A DNA stretch of 64,000 bases, taken from assembly GCA_023667315.1 (NCBI GenBank), contig JAMPAI010000001.1, forward strand, positions 412,294-476,293, given 5' to 3'. The position numbers were made by a program, and so were the translations under genes. The notes beneath the pieces are model-generated. The model had not been told where the DNA came from. It was given only the letters and a program-made list of their open reading frames with translations, and made no database searches. Shown piece by piece: positions 51,522-64,000 of the stretch (position 1 is its first letter; the number at the start of each line of letters is the position of its first letter). This DNA is from Ruminococcus flavefaciens. Lineage in GTDB: Bacteria > Bacteroidota > Bacteroidia > Bacteroidales > P3.

Positions 51522-52124
51522 TTAAAAATTGTACTCGTAATTAAAGGTGGCGAAACCGGTCTTGTCCATGTCGTTTTTATACGAACTGAACTTGATCTTG
51601 GTGTATTCGCCGTCTTTGCTCTTGATTACGAATACATTGCCGCTAACCTCATAAACGGGGGGCATCCCGGAACGGCTTACCCAGCCGTTGAGCACCATAT
51701 TGATTTCCGATTCCTGATAACCGATAATGCCTTCCATCATCTGGCTCATATCCACGATCAGCGTGGAATCGGTCATCACGTCGGCGGTGAACTCGCCGGA
51801 GGGAACTTCGGTAATCGCGCTCAACGAGGTGGCGGTCGTTTTCAGTGCCGAACCCTGATTGGTCTTGATGTTTTCGCGGTGCATGGCGATGTCCCATTTG
51901 GCGGGAGCCTCTTCGTCAACGCCCAAGGTGGTTACGGTGGCCGAATCAAAGGAGATATAGACCCATTTGTCGTAGGCGCTTACATCCACATTGGTCAGGG
52001 TATGGGCGATTACATCGGGATTTACAACGGGAGGGTTCTTGTCTTTGTCTTTTTCTTTTTCGCAAGAGGCAAAAAGAGTCATCGACAGGAGGGCAAGACC
52101 CCAGAAGTAAAATTTTGTTTTCAT
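51522..52124 (-). CDS. hmuY: HmuY-family haem-binding lipoprotein
   Basis: A 200-residue surface lipoprotein (signal peptide with lipobox FASC, Cys21, then an acidic/Lys linker KEKDKDKN). The HmuY fold is supported by YDKWVYISFDSATV, WDIAMHRENIKTNQGS and FKSKDGEYTKIKFSSY-like IKSKDGEYTKIKFSSY. It captures haem, from host proteins in pathogens, and passes it to HmuR. The P. gingivalis His ligands have no counterpart here: the only His residues are 41 and 82. Met is abundant in the later half (126, 129, 130, 143, 154), as in homologues that use Met ligands. It is the first gene of the operon. Confidence 0.87.
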   Translation of the reverse strand: MKTKFYFWGLALLSMTLFASCEKEKDKDKNPPVVNPDVIAHTLTNVDVSAYDKWVYISFDSATVTTLGVDEEAPAKWDIAMHRENIKTNQGSALKTTATSLSAITEVPSGEFTADVMTDSTLIVDMSQMMEGIIGYQESEINMVLNGWVSRSGMPPVYEVSGNVFVIKSKDGEYTKIKFSSYKNDMDKTGFATFNYEYNF

Positions 52125-52198
52125 AAGGTGTAATGAATTTTAGGTTTCACAATATGATTCCCGACAGGTCTCCGGAGCCACCCCTCGAAAATCGGCTG

Positions 52199-52229
52199 CA
52201 AAATTGAGGATTCCGTCCAAGGTCTCCAA
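52199..52229 (-). promoter_or_regulatory. Promoter of the hmu operon
   Basis: The minus strand has TTG (52227-52229), a spacer of 20 bases and CAATTTTG (52199-52206), one mismatch from TAnnTTTG. The leader to hmuY is 74 bases with a GC-rich palindrome (CTCCGGAG). I see no clear Fur box. Confidence 0.55.
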
Positions 52230-52370
52230 TACGCGAAAATAAGTATTTTTTATGGCTGCAATACTCAGGTATAGGTATCTGTGCTCCCAAGTTGCTGTAA
52301 TTTCGTACCTTTACAGTTGCCATATAACGTGTTTTGTAAAATAAATACTAACAAATAAACACATACAAAG

Positions 52371-52521
52371 ATGAAGAAATGTATTCAGTTCCGCGCCGGC
52401 CAATTGCCGGGGCAATGTCTCCAACGGGGCTTTCGGCTATTTCGCCGCGTATTCCGTGGCCCGCGATTCCACTGTGCTGTCCGCCCAAGACAGCATAAGG
52501 TGGCACCGGCGCCACCGCTGA
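52371..52521 (+). pseudogene. Relic of an outer-membrane lipoprotein gene (start plus C-terminal end)
   Basis: A promoter-like TTG ... TACCTTTA (about 52272-52315) and an A-rich leader precede an ATG (MKKCIQF) that looks genuine. The frame then has no sensible protein. In another frame, 52408-52521 encodes RGNVSNGAFGYFAAYSVARD and ends at a stop, which resembles the C-terminus of DUF4249-type Bacteroidota lipoproteins. I infer that a deletion removed the middle of such a gene. A hairpin GGTGGC ... GCCACC overlaps the stop and is followed by a T-run. Family assignment of the relic is tentative. Confidence 0.5.
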
Positions 52522-52548
52522 GCCCCTTTTTTAACAGCTTCCGGTTGA

Positions 52549-52604
52549 GAAGAAAAATTTTTTCTTCAAAAAGTTTTGTTTTTGTAAAAATACCCGTATC
52601 TTTG
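52549..52604 (+). promoter_or_regulatory. Promoter region of the tRNA-tuf operon with A/T palindrome
   Basis: TTTTG (52574-52578), an 18-base spacer and TATCTTTG (52597-52604). Just upstream an A/T-rich palindrome (GAAGAAAAA and TTTTTCTTC, 52549-52567, one central T) could act as an UP-type element or as the terminator of the relic. Confidence 0.7.
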
Positions 52605-52634
52605 CAGTCCTTTTTGCGCTATATACGTGCAAAC

Positions 52635-52707
52635 GCCAATGTAGCTCAGTTGGTAGAGCAGCTGATTTGTAATCAGCCGGTCGTGGGTTCGAGTCCCTTC
52701 ATTGGCT
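52635..52707 (+). tRNA. tRNA-Thr (anticodon TGT)
   Basis: 73 bases. Acceptor GCCAATG pairs with CATTGGC, D-arm GTAGCTCAGTTGGTAGAGC, anticodon stem GCTGA/TCAGC with loop TTTGTAA (TGT), T-arm GGTTCGAGTCC. CCA is not encoded. Confidence 0.97.
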
Positions 52708-52755
52708 CAACCGGACAACGGACAGCTTGAGGCGGCGGCGCAAGGGGGAAAATCC

Positions 52756-52837
52756 GGGAGGATTCCAGAGCGGTCAAATGGAACAGACTGTAAATCTGTC
52801 GGCTTAGCCTTCGAAGGTTCGAATCCTTCTCCTCCCA
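52756..52837 (+). tRNA. tRNA-Tyr (anticodon GTA)
   Basis: 82 bases with a long variable arm, as expected of a class II tRNA. Acceptor GGGAGGA pairs with TCCTCCC, anticodon stem ACAGA/TCTGT with loop CTGTAAA (GTA), T-loop GGTTCGAATCC, discriminator A. Confidence 0.97.
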
Positions 52838-52845
52838 CTCCGATT

Positions 52846-52918
52846 GCGGGAATAGCTCATTTGGTAGAGCGGTAGCCTTCCAAGCTACAGGTGGCGGGTT
52901 CGAGCCCCGTTTCCCGCT
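52846..52918 (+). tRNA. tRNA-Gly (anticodon TCC)
   Basis: 73 bases. Acceptor GCGGGAA pairs with TTCCCGC, anticodon stem GTAGC/GCTAC with loop CTTCCAA (TCC), T-arm GGGTTCGAGCCC. It starts 8 bases after tRNA-Tyr. Confidence 0.97.
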
Positions 52919-52939
52919 CGAAAAAATGACAGCATATAA

Positions 52940-53014
<75 letters not shown>

Positions 53015-53079
53015 AAGGCGGGGGCAAAAGGTTTGCTTCACGCAAATTGGTTTATATACACTAAAAACATTTTTCAGCT

Positions 53080-54267
53080 ATGGCAAAAGAAACTTTTGTG
53101 CGTACCAAACCCCACGTTAACATTGGTACCATTGGTCACGTTGACCACGGTAAAACGACCTTGACCGCCGCCATTACCACCGTATTGGCCAAGAAGGGTC
53201 TTTCCGAAGTTAAGTCTTTCGATTCTATCGATAATGCTCCCGAAGAAAAAGAACGCGGTATCACCATCAACACCGCCCACGTTGAATACCAGACGGAAGC
53301 CCGTCACTATGCTCACGTTGACTGCCCGGGGCACGCCGACTATGTAAAGAACATGGTTACCGGTGCCGCCCAGATGGACGGTGCCATCCTGGTGGTGGCC
53401 GCCACCGACGGTCCCATGCCCCAGACCCGCGAGCACATCCTGTTGGCCCGTCAGGTAGGTGTGCCCCGTATCGTTGTCTTCATGAACAAGGTCGACTTGG
53501 TTGACGACCCCGAGTTGCTCGACCTCGTCGAAATGGAAATCCGCGAGCTGCTGTCGTTCTACGAATACGATGGCGACAACACTCCCATCATCCGTGGTTC
53601 CGCCTTGGGTGGCTTGAACAATGAGCCCAAATGGGAAGAAAAGATTATGGAGTTGATGGCCGCCGTCGACGAATGGATTCCCCTTCCCCAGCGCGACATC
53701 GACAAGGACTTCCTGATGCCTATCGAAGACGTGTTCTCCATTACCGGTCGTGGTACTGTTGCCACCGGTCGTGTTGAATCCGGCGTAATCAACTCCGGTG
53801 ATCCCGTAGAAATCATCGGTATGGGCGACGAAAAGCTCAAATCCACCGTTACCGGTGTTGAAATGTTCCGCAAGATCTTGGATCGCGGTGAAGCCGGTGA
53901 TAACGTAGGTTTGTTGCTCCGCGGTATCGAAAAAGACCAGATCCGTCGTGGTATGGTAATCGCGAAACCCGGTTCCGTAACCCCCCACAAGCACTTCAAG
54001 GCTCAGGTTTATATCCTGAAGAAAGAAGAAGGTGGCCGTCACACGCCTTTCCACAACAACTACCGTCCTCAGTTCTACTTCAGGACCACCGACGTTACCG
54101 GCGAAATCGTTCTGCCGCAGGGTGTGGAAATGGTAATGCCCGGCGATAACTTGACGATTGAAGTTAAGTTGCTGGCTCCCATCGCCATGAGCCAGAACCT
54201 CCGCTTCGCCATCCGTGAAGGTGGTAGAACGGTAGGTGCCGGTCAGGTAACCGAAATCCTCGACTAA
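53080..54267 (+). CDS. tuf: Elongation factor Tu
   Basis: GTPase that brings aminoacyl-tRNA to the ribosome. The start [20 protein letters not shown]1 [10 protein letters not shown]3 [12 protein letters not shown] and G4 NKVD are all present. The conserved C-terminus [18 protein letters not shown] is complete. Length 395 residues. Codon use is strongly biased, as expected for a highly expressed gene. It lies between tRNA genes in the order Thr-Tyr-Gly-Thr-tuf-Trp-secE, the usual arrangement in Bacteroidota and many other bacteria. Confidence 0.98.
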   Translation: MAKETFVRTKPHVNIGTIGHVDHGKTTLTAAITTVLAKKGLSEVKSFDSIDNAPEEKERGITINTAHVEYQTEARHYAHVDCPGHADYVKNMVTGAAQMDGAILVVAATDGPMPQTREHILLARQVGVPRIVVFMNKVDLVDDPELLDLVEMEIRELLSFYEYDGDNTPIIRGSALGGLNNEPKWEEKIMELMAAVDEWIPLPQRDIDKDFLMPIEDVFSITGRGTVATGRVESGVINSGDPVEIIGMGDEKLKSTVTGVEMFRKILDRGEAGDNVGLLLRGIEKDQIRRGMVIAKPGSVTPHKHFKAQVYILKKEEGGRHTPFHNNYRPQFYFRTTDVTGEIVLPQGVEMVMPGDNLTIEVKLLAPIAMSQNLRFAIREGGRTVGAGQVTEILD

Positions 54268-54290
54268 TCCGACCGAAAGGTCAACAATAA

Positions 54291-54308
54291 GAGGGTAGGG
54301 ATACCCTC
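54291..54308 (+). other. Hairpin between tuf and tRNA-Trp
   Basis: GAGGGTA and TACCCTC form a perfect 7-bp stem with loop GGGA. No T-run follows. A second, weaker pairing (GCGGGTTT around 54317 with AAGCCCGC around 54364) encloses the rest of the gap. Likely an RNA processing region that releases the tuf mRNA from tRNA-Trp. Confidence 0.5.
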
Positions 54309-54381
54309 GCACTATGAGCGGGTTTGTTCCTGAGGGGGTGGCAGAAAACGTTCCCGTAGGGGATAAGCCCGCAAGTAGTTT

Positions 54382-54455
54382 AGGAGCATAGTTTAATGGT
54401 AGAATAGCGGTCTCCAAAACCGTTGATGGGAGTTCGATTCTCTCTGCTCCTGCCA
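54382..54455 (+). tRNA. tRNA-Trp (anticodon CCA)
   Basis: Acceptor AGGAGCA pairs with TGCTCCT, anticodon stem GCGGT/ACCGT with loop CTCCAAA (CCA), T-arm GGAGTTCGATTCTC, discriminator G and encoded CCA (54453-54455). It lies 22 bases before secE. Confidence 0.97.
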
Positions 54456-54476
54456 AATTTTTTAACACGCTGAAAG

Positions 54477-54695
54477 ATGTCAAAGTTTGTCAATTACGTA
54501 AAGGCCAGCAAGGACGAATTGTTGCATAAGGTATCGTGGCCTACGTACTCCGAACTGCAGAACAGTGCGGTGGTGGTTTTTGTGGCAGCCCTTATCATGG
54601 CGGTTATCGTGTTCTGCATGGATATGATTGCCGGTGCCCACCCCGACTTGGCGTGGAAAGGCGTTTTAGGTTATATATACGACCTTTTAAGATAG
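54477..54695 (+). CDS. secE: Preprotein translocase subunit SecE
   Basis: Short SecE of 72 residues with one membrane helix (SAVVVFVAALIMAVIVFCMD) and the conserved amphipathic KDELLHKVSWPTYSEL, which clamps SecY. Position between tRNA-Trp and nusG is canonical. After it comes a 179-base gap, unusually long in this operon. Confidence 0.96.
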   Translation: MSKFVNYVKASKDELLHKVSWPTYSELQNSAVVVFVAALIMAVIVFCMDMIAGAHPDLAWKGVLGYIYDLLR

Positions 54696-54874
54696 AATGA
54701 ATAGGTGCGACAGGCCGCCGGGTCTTCGGGCACAGCTTCCAGTGTCTGCCGGAAAGGTTGTCGGACCGAATCCATATTACTACGGTTTTTAACCGCTCCA
54801 TTAATTCAGCTCCGCCGCACCTTAGGTGAGCCGGTTTCAACCGGAAAGGCGCGGTTGCTAATCCGACAAAGAGA
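54696..54874 (+). promoter_or_regulatory. Structured leader before nusG
   Basis: Non-coding gap with several perfect complementary segments: AGGTGCG (54703-54709) with CGCACCT (54816-54822); TTGTCGGA (54758-54765) with TCCGACAA (54862-54869), which lies six bases before the nusG ATG; CGGTT-TTT-AACCG (54783-54795); CCGGTT-TC-AACCGG (54831-54844). The first two helices interlock, so they form a pseudoknot or are alternatives. It may control translation of nusG and the ribosomal protein and RNA polymerase genes. No known Rfam family comes to mind. Confidence 0.5.
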
Positions 54875-55417
54875 ATGACCGAACAAGTGAAGAATTGGTA
54901 CGTTATCCGCGCCGCCAGCGGTGAGGAGAAGAAGGTAAGGGATTATCTGCAAAGCGAAATATCCCGCCTGAACATTCAGGACTATATTTCGCAAGTACTC
55001 ATTCCCACCGAAAAGGTTTACACTATCCGCAACGGGAAGAAAGTGAGCACTGAACGCTCCTATCTGCCCGGTTATGTGTTGATAGAGGCTTTGTTGGTCG
55101 GCGAAATCCAGCACGTAGTCAAGAACATTCCTGGAGTTCTGGGATTCCTGGACAATCACGGCGATCCCGTGCCTTTGCGTCCGGCCGAGGTGCAACGCAT
55201 CCTCAAGAAGGTGGACGAACTGGCCGACTCGCCCGAAAAACCCATGGAGCCCTTTATGGTGGGCGAGCCCGTCAAGGTTACCGACGGACCGTTCAACAAC
55301 TTCTCGGCTGTGATTGAGGAAGTGAACGAGGAAAAGAAGAAGCTGAAGGTAATGGTGAAGATCTTTGGGAGGAAGACACCTCTCGAATTGAACTTCTCCC
55401 AGGTAGAGAAAGAGTAG
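54875..55417 (+). CDS. nusG: Transcription termination/antitermination factor NusG
   Basis: Binds RNA polymerase and links it to Rho or the ribosome. The NGN domain starts [18 protein letters not shown] and has [12 protein letters not shown]. The KOW domain is at [41 protein letters not shown]-like positions near the C-terminus ([18 protein letters not shown]). Length 180 residues. It follows the structured leader; rplK begins 46 bases after its stop. Confidence 0.97.
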   Translation: MTEQVKNWYVIRAASGEEKKVRDYLQSEISRLNIQDYISQVLIPTEKVYTIRNGKKVSTERSYLPGYVLIEALLVGEIQHVVKNIPGVLGFLDNHGDPVPLRPAEVQRILKKVDELADSPEKPMEPFMVGEPVKVTDGPFNNFSAVIEEVNEEKKKLKVMVKIFGRKTPLELNFSQVEKE

Positions 55418-55463
55418 TGTGGCTTCATTGAATTGTGTTTTTCACATTTAATTTAAACAAGCA

Positions 55464-55910
55464 ATGGCAAAACAAGTTAGTGCCTTAATCAAGTTGCAGA
55501 TCAAAGGCGGTGCTGCCAATCCTTCGCCTCCCGTAGGTCCCGCGTTGGGTGCCAAGGGGGTCAACATCATGGAATTCTGCAAGCAATTTAACGCGCGTAC
55601 GCAGGATAAGGCCGGTCAGGTACTTCCGGTCATCATCACTGTGTTCGCCGATAAGTCGTTTGAATTCGTGGTGAAGACTCCTCCGGTTGCCGTTCAGCTC
55701 AAGGAACTTTCCAAAGCAAAGAAAGGTTCCGCCGAGCCTAACCGCAACAAGGTGGCCAGCGTTACCTGGGAGCAGGTCAGGACGATTGCCGAAAACAAGA
55801 TGCCCGACTTAAACTGCTTTACGATCGGTTCCGCCATGAGCATGGTGGCCGGTACGGCGCGCAGTATGGGTATCGAAGTGAAGGGCGAGAAACCTGCCGA
55901 ACTGAATTAA
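55464..55910 (+). CDS. rplK: 50S ribosomal protein L11
   Basis: 148 residues. The start [20 protein letters not shown], the conserved [19 protein letters not shown] and the C-terminal RNA-binding domain with [12 protein letters not shown] are complete. L11 binds the GTPase-associated centre of 23S rRNA. It lies between nusG and rplA as in nearly all bacteria. Confidence 0.98.
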   Translation: MAKQVSALIKLQIKGGAANPSPPVGPALGAKGVNIMEFCKQFNARTQDKAGQVLPVIITVFADKSFEFVVKTPPVAVQLKELSKAKKGSAEPNRNKVASVTWEQVRTIAENKMPDLNCFTIGSAMSMVAGTARSMGIEVKGEKPAELN

Positions 55911-55935
55911 GACATCACATTTTTAGACAACAACA

Positions 55936-56625
55936 ATGGCAAAAATCTCTAAGAAAAGAAAAGAAGCTTTGGCCAAAGTCGATAAGGACAAAGTTTATTC
56001 CTTGAGCGAAGCAGCCGCTTTGGTAAAGGAAATGACTTACACCAAATTCGACGCTTCTATCGACTTGGATGTGCGCCTGGGTGTGGATCCCCGCAAGGCG
56101 AACCAGATGGTTCGCGGCGTGGTTACCCTGCCTCACGGAACCGGCAAGCAAGTGCGCGTGTTGGTTCTCTGCACGCCCGACAAGGAAGAGGAAGCCAAAG
56201 CAGCCGGAGCCGATTTCTACGGATTGGATGAATACGTAGAAAAGATTAAAGGCGGTTGGACGGACATTGACGTTGTTATTACCATGCCCAGCGTTATGCC
56301 CAAGGTGGGTGCGCTCGGTAAGGTGTTGGGTCCCCGCGGCCTGATGCCTAACCCCAAGACCGGAACCGTTACGATGGAAGTCGGAAAAGCGGTTAAGGAA
56401 GTGAAGGCTGGTAAGATCGACTTCAAGGTTGACAAGTTGGGGATTGTTCACGCCAGCGTGGCAAAGGTTTCGTTCGAAGCCGACAAGATTGCCGACAACG
56501 CCCGCGAACTTCTTCAAACCATCGTCAAACTTAAACCGTCTTCGGCAAAAGGTACGTACATCAACAGCATCTGTATGTCCAGTACCATGAGCCCCGGTGT
56601 GAAGATCGACCCCAAGTCCATCTAA
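55936..56625 (+). CDS. rplA: 50S ribosomal protein L1
   Basis: 229 residues. Includes [31 protein letters not shown] and [13 protein letters not shown]1 forms the mobile stalk near the E site and, in other bacteria, represses its own mRNA. It is 25 bases after rplK and 33 bases before rplJ. Confidence 0.98.
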   Translation: MAKISKKRKEALAKVDKDKVYSLSEAAALVKEMTYTKFDASIDLDVRLGVDPRKANQMVRGVVTLPHGTGKQVRVLVLCTPDKEEEAKAAGADFYGLDEYVEKIKGGWTDIDVVITMPSVMPKVGALGKVLGPRGLMPNPKTGTVTMEVGKAVKEVKAGKIDFKVDKLGIVHASVAKVSFEADKIADNARELLQTIVKLKPSSAKGTYINSICMSSTMSPGVKIDPKSI

Positions 56626-56658
56626 TCCGGTAGTAAAAACAGGTAATTTAAACGAGGT

Positions 56659-57186
56659 ATGAAGAAAGAAGAAAAAGCCAGGATCATAGACGCGATCTAT
56701 GAACAAGTGCAGGCTAAACCGCATATGTATGTAACCGACATCGCAGGAATGGATGCGGCTGCTACGAGTGCCTTGCGCCGCGCTTGCTTCAAGAACGGTG
56801 TCAAATTGATTATGGTGAAGAATACCTTGCTTGAGAAAGCCTTGGAAAAGACAGGAATCGATTTCTCCGAACTGGCACCCGCTTTCAAGGGTACCACGGC
56901 TATCATGCTTTCGGATGTAAACAAGGCTCCTGCCTCCGTAATCAAGGAATTCAGAAAAAGATCGGAATTGCCCATCCTCAAAGGCGCTTATGTAGAAGAG
57001 TCTTTCTATTTGGGTGATGCCAGCCTGGATTCTTTGGTTCAGATCAAATCCAAGAACGAGCTTATCGGCGAAATCGTTACACTGCTCCAGTCGCCCATCC
57101 AAAGCGTTATGGGCGCATTGGAATCGGCACCCAACAAGGTGGCCGGATTGGTGGAAGCCTTGGCCGAAAGACCCGAACAAGCCTAA
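56659..57186 (+). CDS. rplJ: 50S ribosomal protein L10
   Basis: 175 residues. The start MKKEEKARIIDAIYEQVQ, LRRACFKNGVKLIMVKNTL and the C-terminal helix for L7/L12 binding (IQSVMGALESAPNKVAGLVEAL) are present. The gap before it is only 33 bases, so the long L10 leader known in other phyla is absent. Confidence 0.97.
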   Translation: MKKEEKARIIDAIYEQVQAKPHMYVTDIAGMDAAATSALRRACFKNGVKLIMVKNTLLEKALEKTGIDFSELAPAFKGTTAIMLSDVNKAPASVIKEFRKRSELPILKGAYVEESFYLGDASLDSLVQIKSKNELIGEIVTLLQSPIQSVMGALESAPNKVAGLVEALAERPEQA

Positions 57187-57268
57187 TCCTGACAGGGTAT
57201 TTAAAAAAACAGGAGGTGTATTCCTCCAACAAAACAAATTATTTTAGAAACTTTAAAAAGTCAAAACA

Positions 57269-57652
57269 ATGGCAGATATTAAAGCTATCGCAGAACAATT
57301 GGTTGGTTTAACCGTTAAGGAAGTTAAAGAGTTGGCCGACGTATTGAAAAACGAATACGGAATCGAACCCGCAGCCGCCGCTGTAGCCGTTGCAGCTCCC
57401 GCTGCCGGTGGTGCCGCTGCCGGTGGTGCCGCTGAAGAAAAAACGCACTTCGACGTTATCCTCAAGTCGGGTGGTGCCAACAAGTTGGCCGTCGTTAAAT
57501 TGGTTAAGGAATTGGCCAGCCTCGGCTTGAAAGAAGCCAAGGAACTCGTTGACGCGGCTCCGAAGCCCGTTAAGGAAGGCATCAGCAAGGCCGAAGCCGA
57601 AGCTTTGAAGAAGAGCTTGGAAGAAGCCGGTGCCGAAGTTGAAATGAAATAA
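57269..57652 (+). CDS. rplL: 50S ribosomal protein L7/L12
   Basis: 127 residues. The N-terminal dimer domain ([21 protein letters not shown]), an Ala/Gly hinge ([21 protein letters not shown]) and the C-terminal factor-binding domain ([27 protein letters not shown]) are complete. It recruits translation GTPases. An intrinsic terminator-like hairpin follows 22 bases after the stop, before rpoB. Confidence 0.98.
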   Translation: MADIKAIAEQLVGLTVKEVKELADVLKNEYGIEPAAAAVAVAAPAAGGAAAGGAAEEKTHFDVILKSGGANKLAVVKLVKELASLGLKEAKELVDAAPKPVKEGISKAEAEALKKSLEEAGAEVEMK

Positions 57653-57674
57653 TTTTAACCTTTTCGGTTCCCGA

Positions 57675-57714
57675 ACATGAGGGGGAAGGCATGTCCGCCC
57701 CCCTCGTGTTTTTT
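57675..57714 (+). terminator. Terminator/attenuator between rplL and rpoB
   Basis: ACATGAGGGGG (57675-57685) pairs with CCCCCTCGTGT (57699-57709) with one G-T pair, followed by six T residues. This is an intrinsic terminator between rplL and rpoB, likely partial, setting lower expression of the polymerase genes than of the ribosomal proteins. Confidence 0.8.
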
Positions 57715-57758
57715 GCGTATATACCCCCCTGTTCCTAAACTTATTAAAACCTACTACT

Positions 57759-61571
<3,813 letters not shown>

Positions 61572-61604
61572 TATTTTGTTAAATATTCAATTTTGCAGCA
61601 TAAT

Positions 61605-64000
61605 ATGGCGTCAAAAAAAGAAGGTCCGGTAACGTTGGACTTCAACAAAATCACCATCAGCCTGGCTTCTCCCGAAACCATTTTGGAACGTTCGCACGGA
61701 GAAGTGACCAAGCCGGAGACCATCAATTACCGTACATACAAACCCGAAAGCGACGGGCTTTTCTGCGAAAGGATTTTCGGTCCCACCAAAGACTGGGAAT
61801 GCCACTGCGGAAAGTACAAGCGCATCCGTTACAAAGGTATCGTCTGCGACCGTTGTGGGGTGGAAGTAACCGAAAAGAAAGTACGTCGCGAACGTATGGG
61901 GCATATCCAGCTGGTAGTGCCGGTGGCCCACATCTGGTTCTTCCGTTCGCTTCCCAATAAGATCGGGGCGTTGCTGGGCATCCAGACCAAGAAACTGGAA
62001 TCGATCATCTACTACGAAAAATACGTGGTTATCCAACCCGGTATCAAGGAAGCCGACGGCATCGAACGCCTGCAGTTCCTTTCCGAAGAAGAATACTACG
62101 CCATTCTGGATACGCTGCCCGCCGAAAACGCGCTTCTCGACGATGAGGATCCCAACAAGTTCATCGCCAAGATGGGTGGGGAAGCCCTGTACGATTTGCT
62201 GAAGAAAATCGACCTGGACGCCCTTTCCTACGAATTGCGCGACAAGGCCAACAACGAAACCTCCCAGCAGCGCAAGCAGGAAGCCTTGAAACGCCTGAAC
62301 GTGGTGGAAGCCTTCCGCGACGCGCAGACCCGCGTGGAAAACCGTCCCGAATGGATGATCATGAAGGTGATTCCGGTCATTCCGCCCGACTTGCGCCCCT
62401 TGGTGCCTCTCGACGGCGGCCGTTTCGCCACTTCCGACCTGAACGACCTTTACCGTCGCGTCATCATCCGCAACAACCGTCTTAAGAAACTTATCGAAAT
62501 CAAGGCTCCCGACGTGATCATGCGCAACGAAAAGCGTATGTTGCAGGAAGCCGTCGATTCGCTGTTCGACAACTCTCGTAAGGCCCGTTCCTCCAAGAGC
62601 GAAGGCGCGCGAATGCTCAAATCCTTGTCCGACAGCTTGAAAGGAAAGCAGGGCCGTTTCCGTCAGAACCTGCTCGGTAAGCGTGTCGATTACTCCGGCC
62701 GTTCGGTTATCGTGGTAGGTCCCGACTTGAAGATGAACGAGATGGGCTTGCCCAAGGATATGGCGGCCGAACTGTACAAGCCGTTCATCATCCGCAAGAT
62801 GCTGGAACGCGGTATCGTGAAGACCGTGAAGTCTGCCAAGAAAATCGTGGAACGCAAGGATCCCGTGGTTTGGGACATCCTTGAAAACATATTGAAAGGG
62901 CATCCCGTTCTGATGAACCGTGCCCCGACCCTGCACCGTCTGGGTATCCAGGCCTTCCAGCCCAAGCTGATCGAAGGCAAGGCCATGCGTCTGCACCCCT
63001 TGTGCTGTACGGCCTTCAACGCCGACTTCGACGGTGACCAGATGGCCGTTCACGTGCCGCTGGGCAATGCCGCCATTCTGGAAGCCCAGCTGCTGATGCT
63101 GGCTTCGCACAATATCCTTAACCCCGCCAACGGCGCGCCTATCACCGTTCCCTCGCAGGATATGGTTCTGGGTCTTTACTACCTTACCAAAGGCCGCAAG
63201 ACCGAAGGCGACGACGTGGTGAAGGGCGAAGGCACCATCTTCTATTCGGCTGAGGAAGCCATTATCGCGCACAACGAAAAACGCGCCGACCTGCACGCCT
63301 GGGTAAAGATCCGCCGCGAAGGCGAAGACGGCAAGCCCGAGCTGCTCGAGACCACCGTGGGACGTATCCTGTTCAACCAGGTGGTTCCCAAGGAATACGG
63401 CTACATCAACGAGGTGCTCACCAAGAAGTCGTTGCGCGACATCATCGCCGACGTGCTCAAGAAATGCGGCATGTCGAAGACGGTCAAGTTCTTGGACGAC
63501 ATCAAGAACATGGGTTACAAGACCGCCTTCCGCGGAAGCCTTTCGTTCAACCTGGGCGACGTGATCATTCCGCAGGTAAAGGAAGAACTGATCGCCAAGG
63601 CCAACGACGACGTGGACGAGGTGATGAACAACTACAACCTCGGTTTCATCACCAACAACGAACGCTACAACCAGATCATCGATATCTGGACACATACCAA
63701 CAACAAGCTTACCAACGCGGTGATGAAGCAGCTTTCGTCCGACCGCCAGGGATTCAACCCCGTTTACATGATGTTGGATTCCGGAGCGCGTGGTTCGAAG
63801 GAACAGATCCGTCAGCTTTGCGGTATGCGTGGACTTATGGCCAAGCCGCAGAAAGCCGGTGCCGCCGGTGGCGAAATCATCGAGAACCCGATTCTTTCGA
63901 ACTTCAAGGAAGGCCTTTCGGTGTTGGAATACTTCATTTCGACCCACGGTGCCCGTAAGGGTCTTGCCGATACCGCCTTGAAGACCGCCGATGCCGGTTA
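61605..64000 (+). CDS. rpoC: DNA-directed RNA polymerase subunit beta prime (partial, C-terminus outside window)
   Basis: About the first 798 residues. The zinc ribbon shows [22 protein letters not shown]. The clamp and lid part has [16 protein letters not shown], and [18 protein letters not shown] follows. The catalytic [15 protein letters not shown] (Asp triad at about 474-478) is intact, and the bridge-helix region begins near [21 protein letters not shown]. The ATG at 61605 starts [16 protein letters not shown]. No start-proximal oddity is seen; the gene runs off the right edge. Confidence 0.98.
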   Translation, partial: MASKKEGPVTLDFNKITISLASPETILERSHGEVTKPETINYRTYKPESDGLFCERIFGPTKDWECHCGKYKRIRYKGIVCDRCGVEVTEKKVRRERMGHIQLVVPVAHIWFFRSLPNKIGALLGIQTKKLESIIYYEKYVVIQPGIKEADGIERLQFLSEEEYYAILDTLPAENALLDDEDPNKFIAKMGGEALYDLLKKIDLDALSYELRDKANNETSQQRKQEALKRLNVVEAFRDAQTRVENRPEWMIMKVIPVIPPDLRPLVPLDGGRFATSDLNDLYRRVIIRNNRLKKLIEIKAPDVIMRNEKRMLQEAVDSLFDNSRKARSSKSEGARMLKSLSDSLKGKQGRFRQNLLGKRVDYSGRSVIVVGPDLKMNEMGLPKDMAAELYKPFIIRKMLERGIVKTVKSAKKIVERKDPVVWDILENILKGHPVLMNRAPTLHRLGIQAFQPKLIEGKAMRLHPLCCTAFNADFDGDQMAVHVPLGNAAILEAQLLMLASHNILNPANGAPITVPSQDMVLGLYYLTKGRKTEGDDVVKGEGTIFYSAEEAIIAHNEKRADLHAWVKIRREGEDGKPELLETTVGRILFNQVVPKEYGYINEVLTKKSLRDIIADVLKKCGMSKTVKFLDDIKNMGYKTAFRGSLSFNLGDVIIPQVKEELIAKANDDVDEVMNNYNLGFITNNERYNQIIDIWTHTNNKLTNAVMKQLSSDRQGFNPVYMMLDSGARGSKEQIRQLCGMRGLMAKPQKAGAAGGEIIENPILSNFKEGLSVLEYFISTHGARKGLADTALKTADAG

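Noticed and set aside
52125-52198. Cobalamin or haem riboswitch before hmuY
   Set aside because: No B12-box or other known riboswitch core was found in the 74-base leader; only a short CTCCGGAG palindrome.

Overview
The window is chromosomal DNA from a member of the Bacteroidales (phylum Bacteroidota). The evidence is that almost every gene block is preceded by the Bacteroidota sigma-ABfr type promoter (-7 box TAnnTTTG, with TTG about 18-21 bases upstream), and that the gene content is typical of the order: DUF4290, an Asp-type MurA, fused GldFG, a four-subunit 2-oxoacid:ferredoxin oxidoreductase, HmuYRSTUV, and lipoproteins with Bacteroidota lipoboxes. By eye the DNA is GC-rich for the order, which fits an Alistipes/Rikenellaceae-like genome better than Bacteroides or Porphyromonas; this placement is a guess.

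Layout. 1-8442 (minus): two housekeeping operons, DUF4290-murA-priA-sugar kinase-dusB and lpxD-truB. 8551-12792 (plus): SAM-hydroxide adenosyltransferase, a GldF-GldG fusion and a DUF4340-like protein. 12900-16803 (plus): dnaN and a ferredoxin-dependent 2-oxoacid oxidoreductase (delta, alpha, beta, gamma). 16886-17046: an array of seven 23-bp repeats with no ATPase gene beside it. 17174-19420: hutI and a BASS-like transporter. 19403-21209 (minus): holA, a tsaC/yciO-like gene and the SRP RNA. 21247-28032 (minus): a c-type cytochrome/iron block (ResB-CcsA fusion, a structured intergenic repeat, di-heme oxidoreductase, imelysin, outer-membrane porin). 28191-30305: a membrane glycosyltransferase and a MORN-like protein.

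30311-33692 is the accessory island. It holds two AAA_14/DUF4143 ATPases pointing towards each other, each with its own direct-repeat array directly upstream of its promoter, and between them a broken XRE-type regulator. The 23-bp arrays at 30311 and 16886 share one layout (GCCAAA, five variable bases, AAA, one base, GAAA) and differ in the variable core. I read this as a family of ATPase-repeat cassettes in which each ATPase may recognise its own repeat.

33778-37160: typA, lipA, lipB. 37224-41646: surface-polysaccharide genes (two Stealth phosphotransferases, a GT92, and a tandem pair of glycosyltransferases whose 5' ends look gene-converted). 41670-43358: a SulP anion permease. 43407-52124 (minus): the complete haem uptake operon hmuYRSTUV. 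52371-52521: the relic of a lipoprotein gene. 52635 to the window end: four tRNAs, tuf, tRNA-Trp, secE, a structured leader, nusG, rplKAJL, rpoB and the start of rpoC.

How parts fit together: HmuY/R bring in haem and HmuS, a CobN relative, is the likely enzyme for releasing its iron; imelysin and the di-heme protein form a second iron-linked surface system; CcsBA attaches haem to CxxCH proteins such as the adjacent di-heme oxidoreductase.
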